A DNA stretch of 6,507 nucleotides, from NCBI GenBank assembly GCA_029777225.1, contig JAKOSR010000200.1, positions 1 to 6,507 on the forward strand, read 5' to 3'. The stretch comes from Chloroflexota bacterium (GTDB lineage: Bacteria > Chloroflexota > Anaerolineae > Anaerolineales > Anaerolineaceae). The notes beneath the pieces were generated by a model that worked only from the letters and a program-made list of their open reading frames with translations, did no database searches and was not told the DNA's origin. The stretch's first letter is position 1. Every line of letters starts with the position of its first letter. A program made the position numbers and the translations under genes. Of this stretch, positions 6,319 through 6,507 are shown in pieces.

Positions 6319-6507
6319 GTGCCCATGCTCACGCTTTTTACCACCCCAAAACCTTTCACCAACCCCCACATTGACATGATTCAACGCAACGCGCTGTGCG
6401 CGTGGCGCTCCCTGGGTGAGGATGTGCGCGTGGTGATGATTGGCGACGAGCAGGGAATGCCGGAAGTGGCCCAGGAATATAGCCTGGAACACCTCCGCGC
6501 GGTCAGG
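6319..6507 (+). CDS. Probable glycosyltransferase, N-terminal part only (cut by the right edge)
   Basis: The frame is open from GTG at 6319 to the window end, giving 63 residues; ATG at 6325 is the alternative start two codons in. It begins MPMLTLFTTPKPFTNPHIDM, continues IQRNALCAWRSLGEDVRVVM and then IGDEQGMPEVAQEYSLEHLR. A LxxFTTPKPF start, an IQRNA-xxW helix and a strand ending in GDExG recall, from memory, a group of GT-A-like proteins often listed as hypothetical or glycosyltransferase family 2-like. The catalytic region lies beyond the window, so the function is provisional. It starts 5 bases after the stop of the fusion gene, so it belongs to the same operon and probably adds a sugar to the same glycan. 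Confidence 0.65.
   Translation, partial: MPMLTLFTTPKPFTNPHIDMIQRNALCAWRSLGEDVRVVMIGDEQGMPEVAQEYSLEHLRAVR

Overview
The window is a compact piece of a single plus-strand gene cluster for making, activating and transferring a surface sugar, most likely a nonulosonic (sialic-acid-like) acid. Seven genes run in the same direction. The largest gap between stop and start is 12 bases, and two junctions are ATGA overlaps. There are no RNA genes, mobile elements, CRISPR arrays or non-coding stretches of note. The first and last genes are cut by the window edges.

Layout: (1) 1-854, the C-terminal part of a PseB-type UDP-GlcNAc 4,6-dehydratase. (2) 851-1771, an RmlD-like SDR sugar reductase/epimerase. 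(3) 1784-2848, a NeuB/PseI/SpsE-family nonulosonate synthase with a C-terminal SAF domain. (4) 2856-3971, a GT4-type glycosyltransferase. (5) 3968-4603, a small putative lipoprotein of unknown function. (6) 4613-6313, an apparent fusion of a SpsF-type (COG1861-like) cytidylyltransferase with a zinc-finger class I SAM methyltransferase, starting at TTG. (7) 6319 to the right edge, the N-terminus of a probable glycosyltransferase starting at GTG.

How they may work together (inference): the dehydratase and the RmlD-like enzyme shape a UDP-linked amino sugar. After removal of UDP, the NeuB homologue condenses the hexose with phosphoenolpyruvate. The SpsF domain loads the product onto CMP, the attached methyltransferase modifies the sugar or glycan, and the two glycosyltransferases build the glycan. 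The aminotransferase, acetyltransferase and UDP-hydrolase expected of a standard pseudaminate route are not in the window. They may lie outside it, or the route may differ.

The organism is a bacterium with moderately high GC (estimated by eye, not computed). The lipoprotein start (hydrophobic segment ending in LACN, then a Pro/Thr linker) and the gene mix recall Chloroflexota/Anaerolineae, but this is a tentative impression. The most interesting items are the cytidylyltransferase-methyltransferase fusion, the NeuB homologue with a Glu-to-Asp change in its first motif, and the lipoprotein embedded in a sugar operon.
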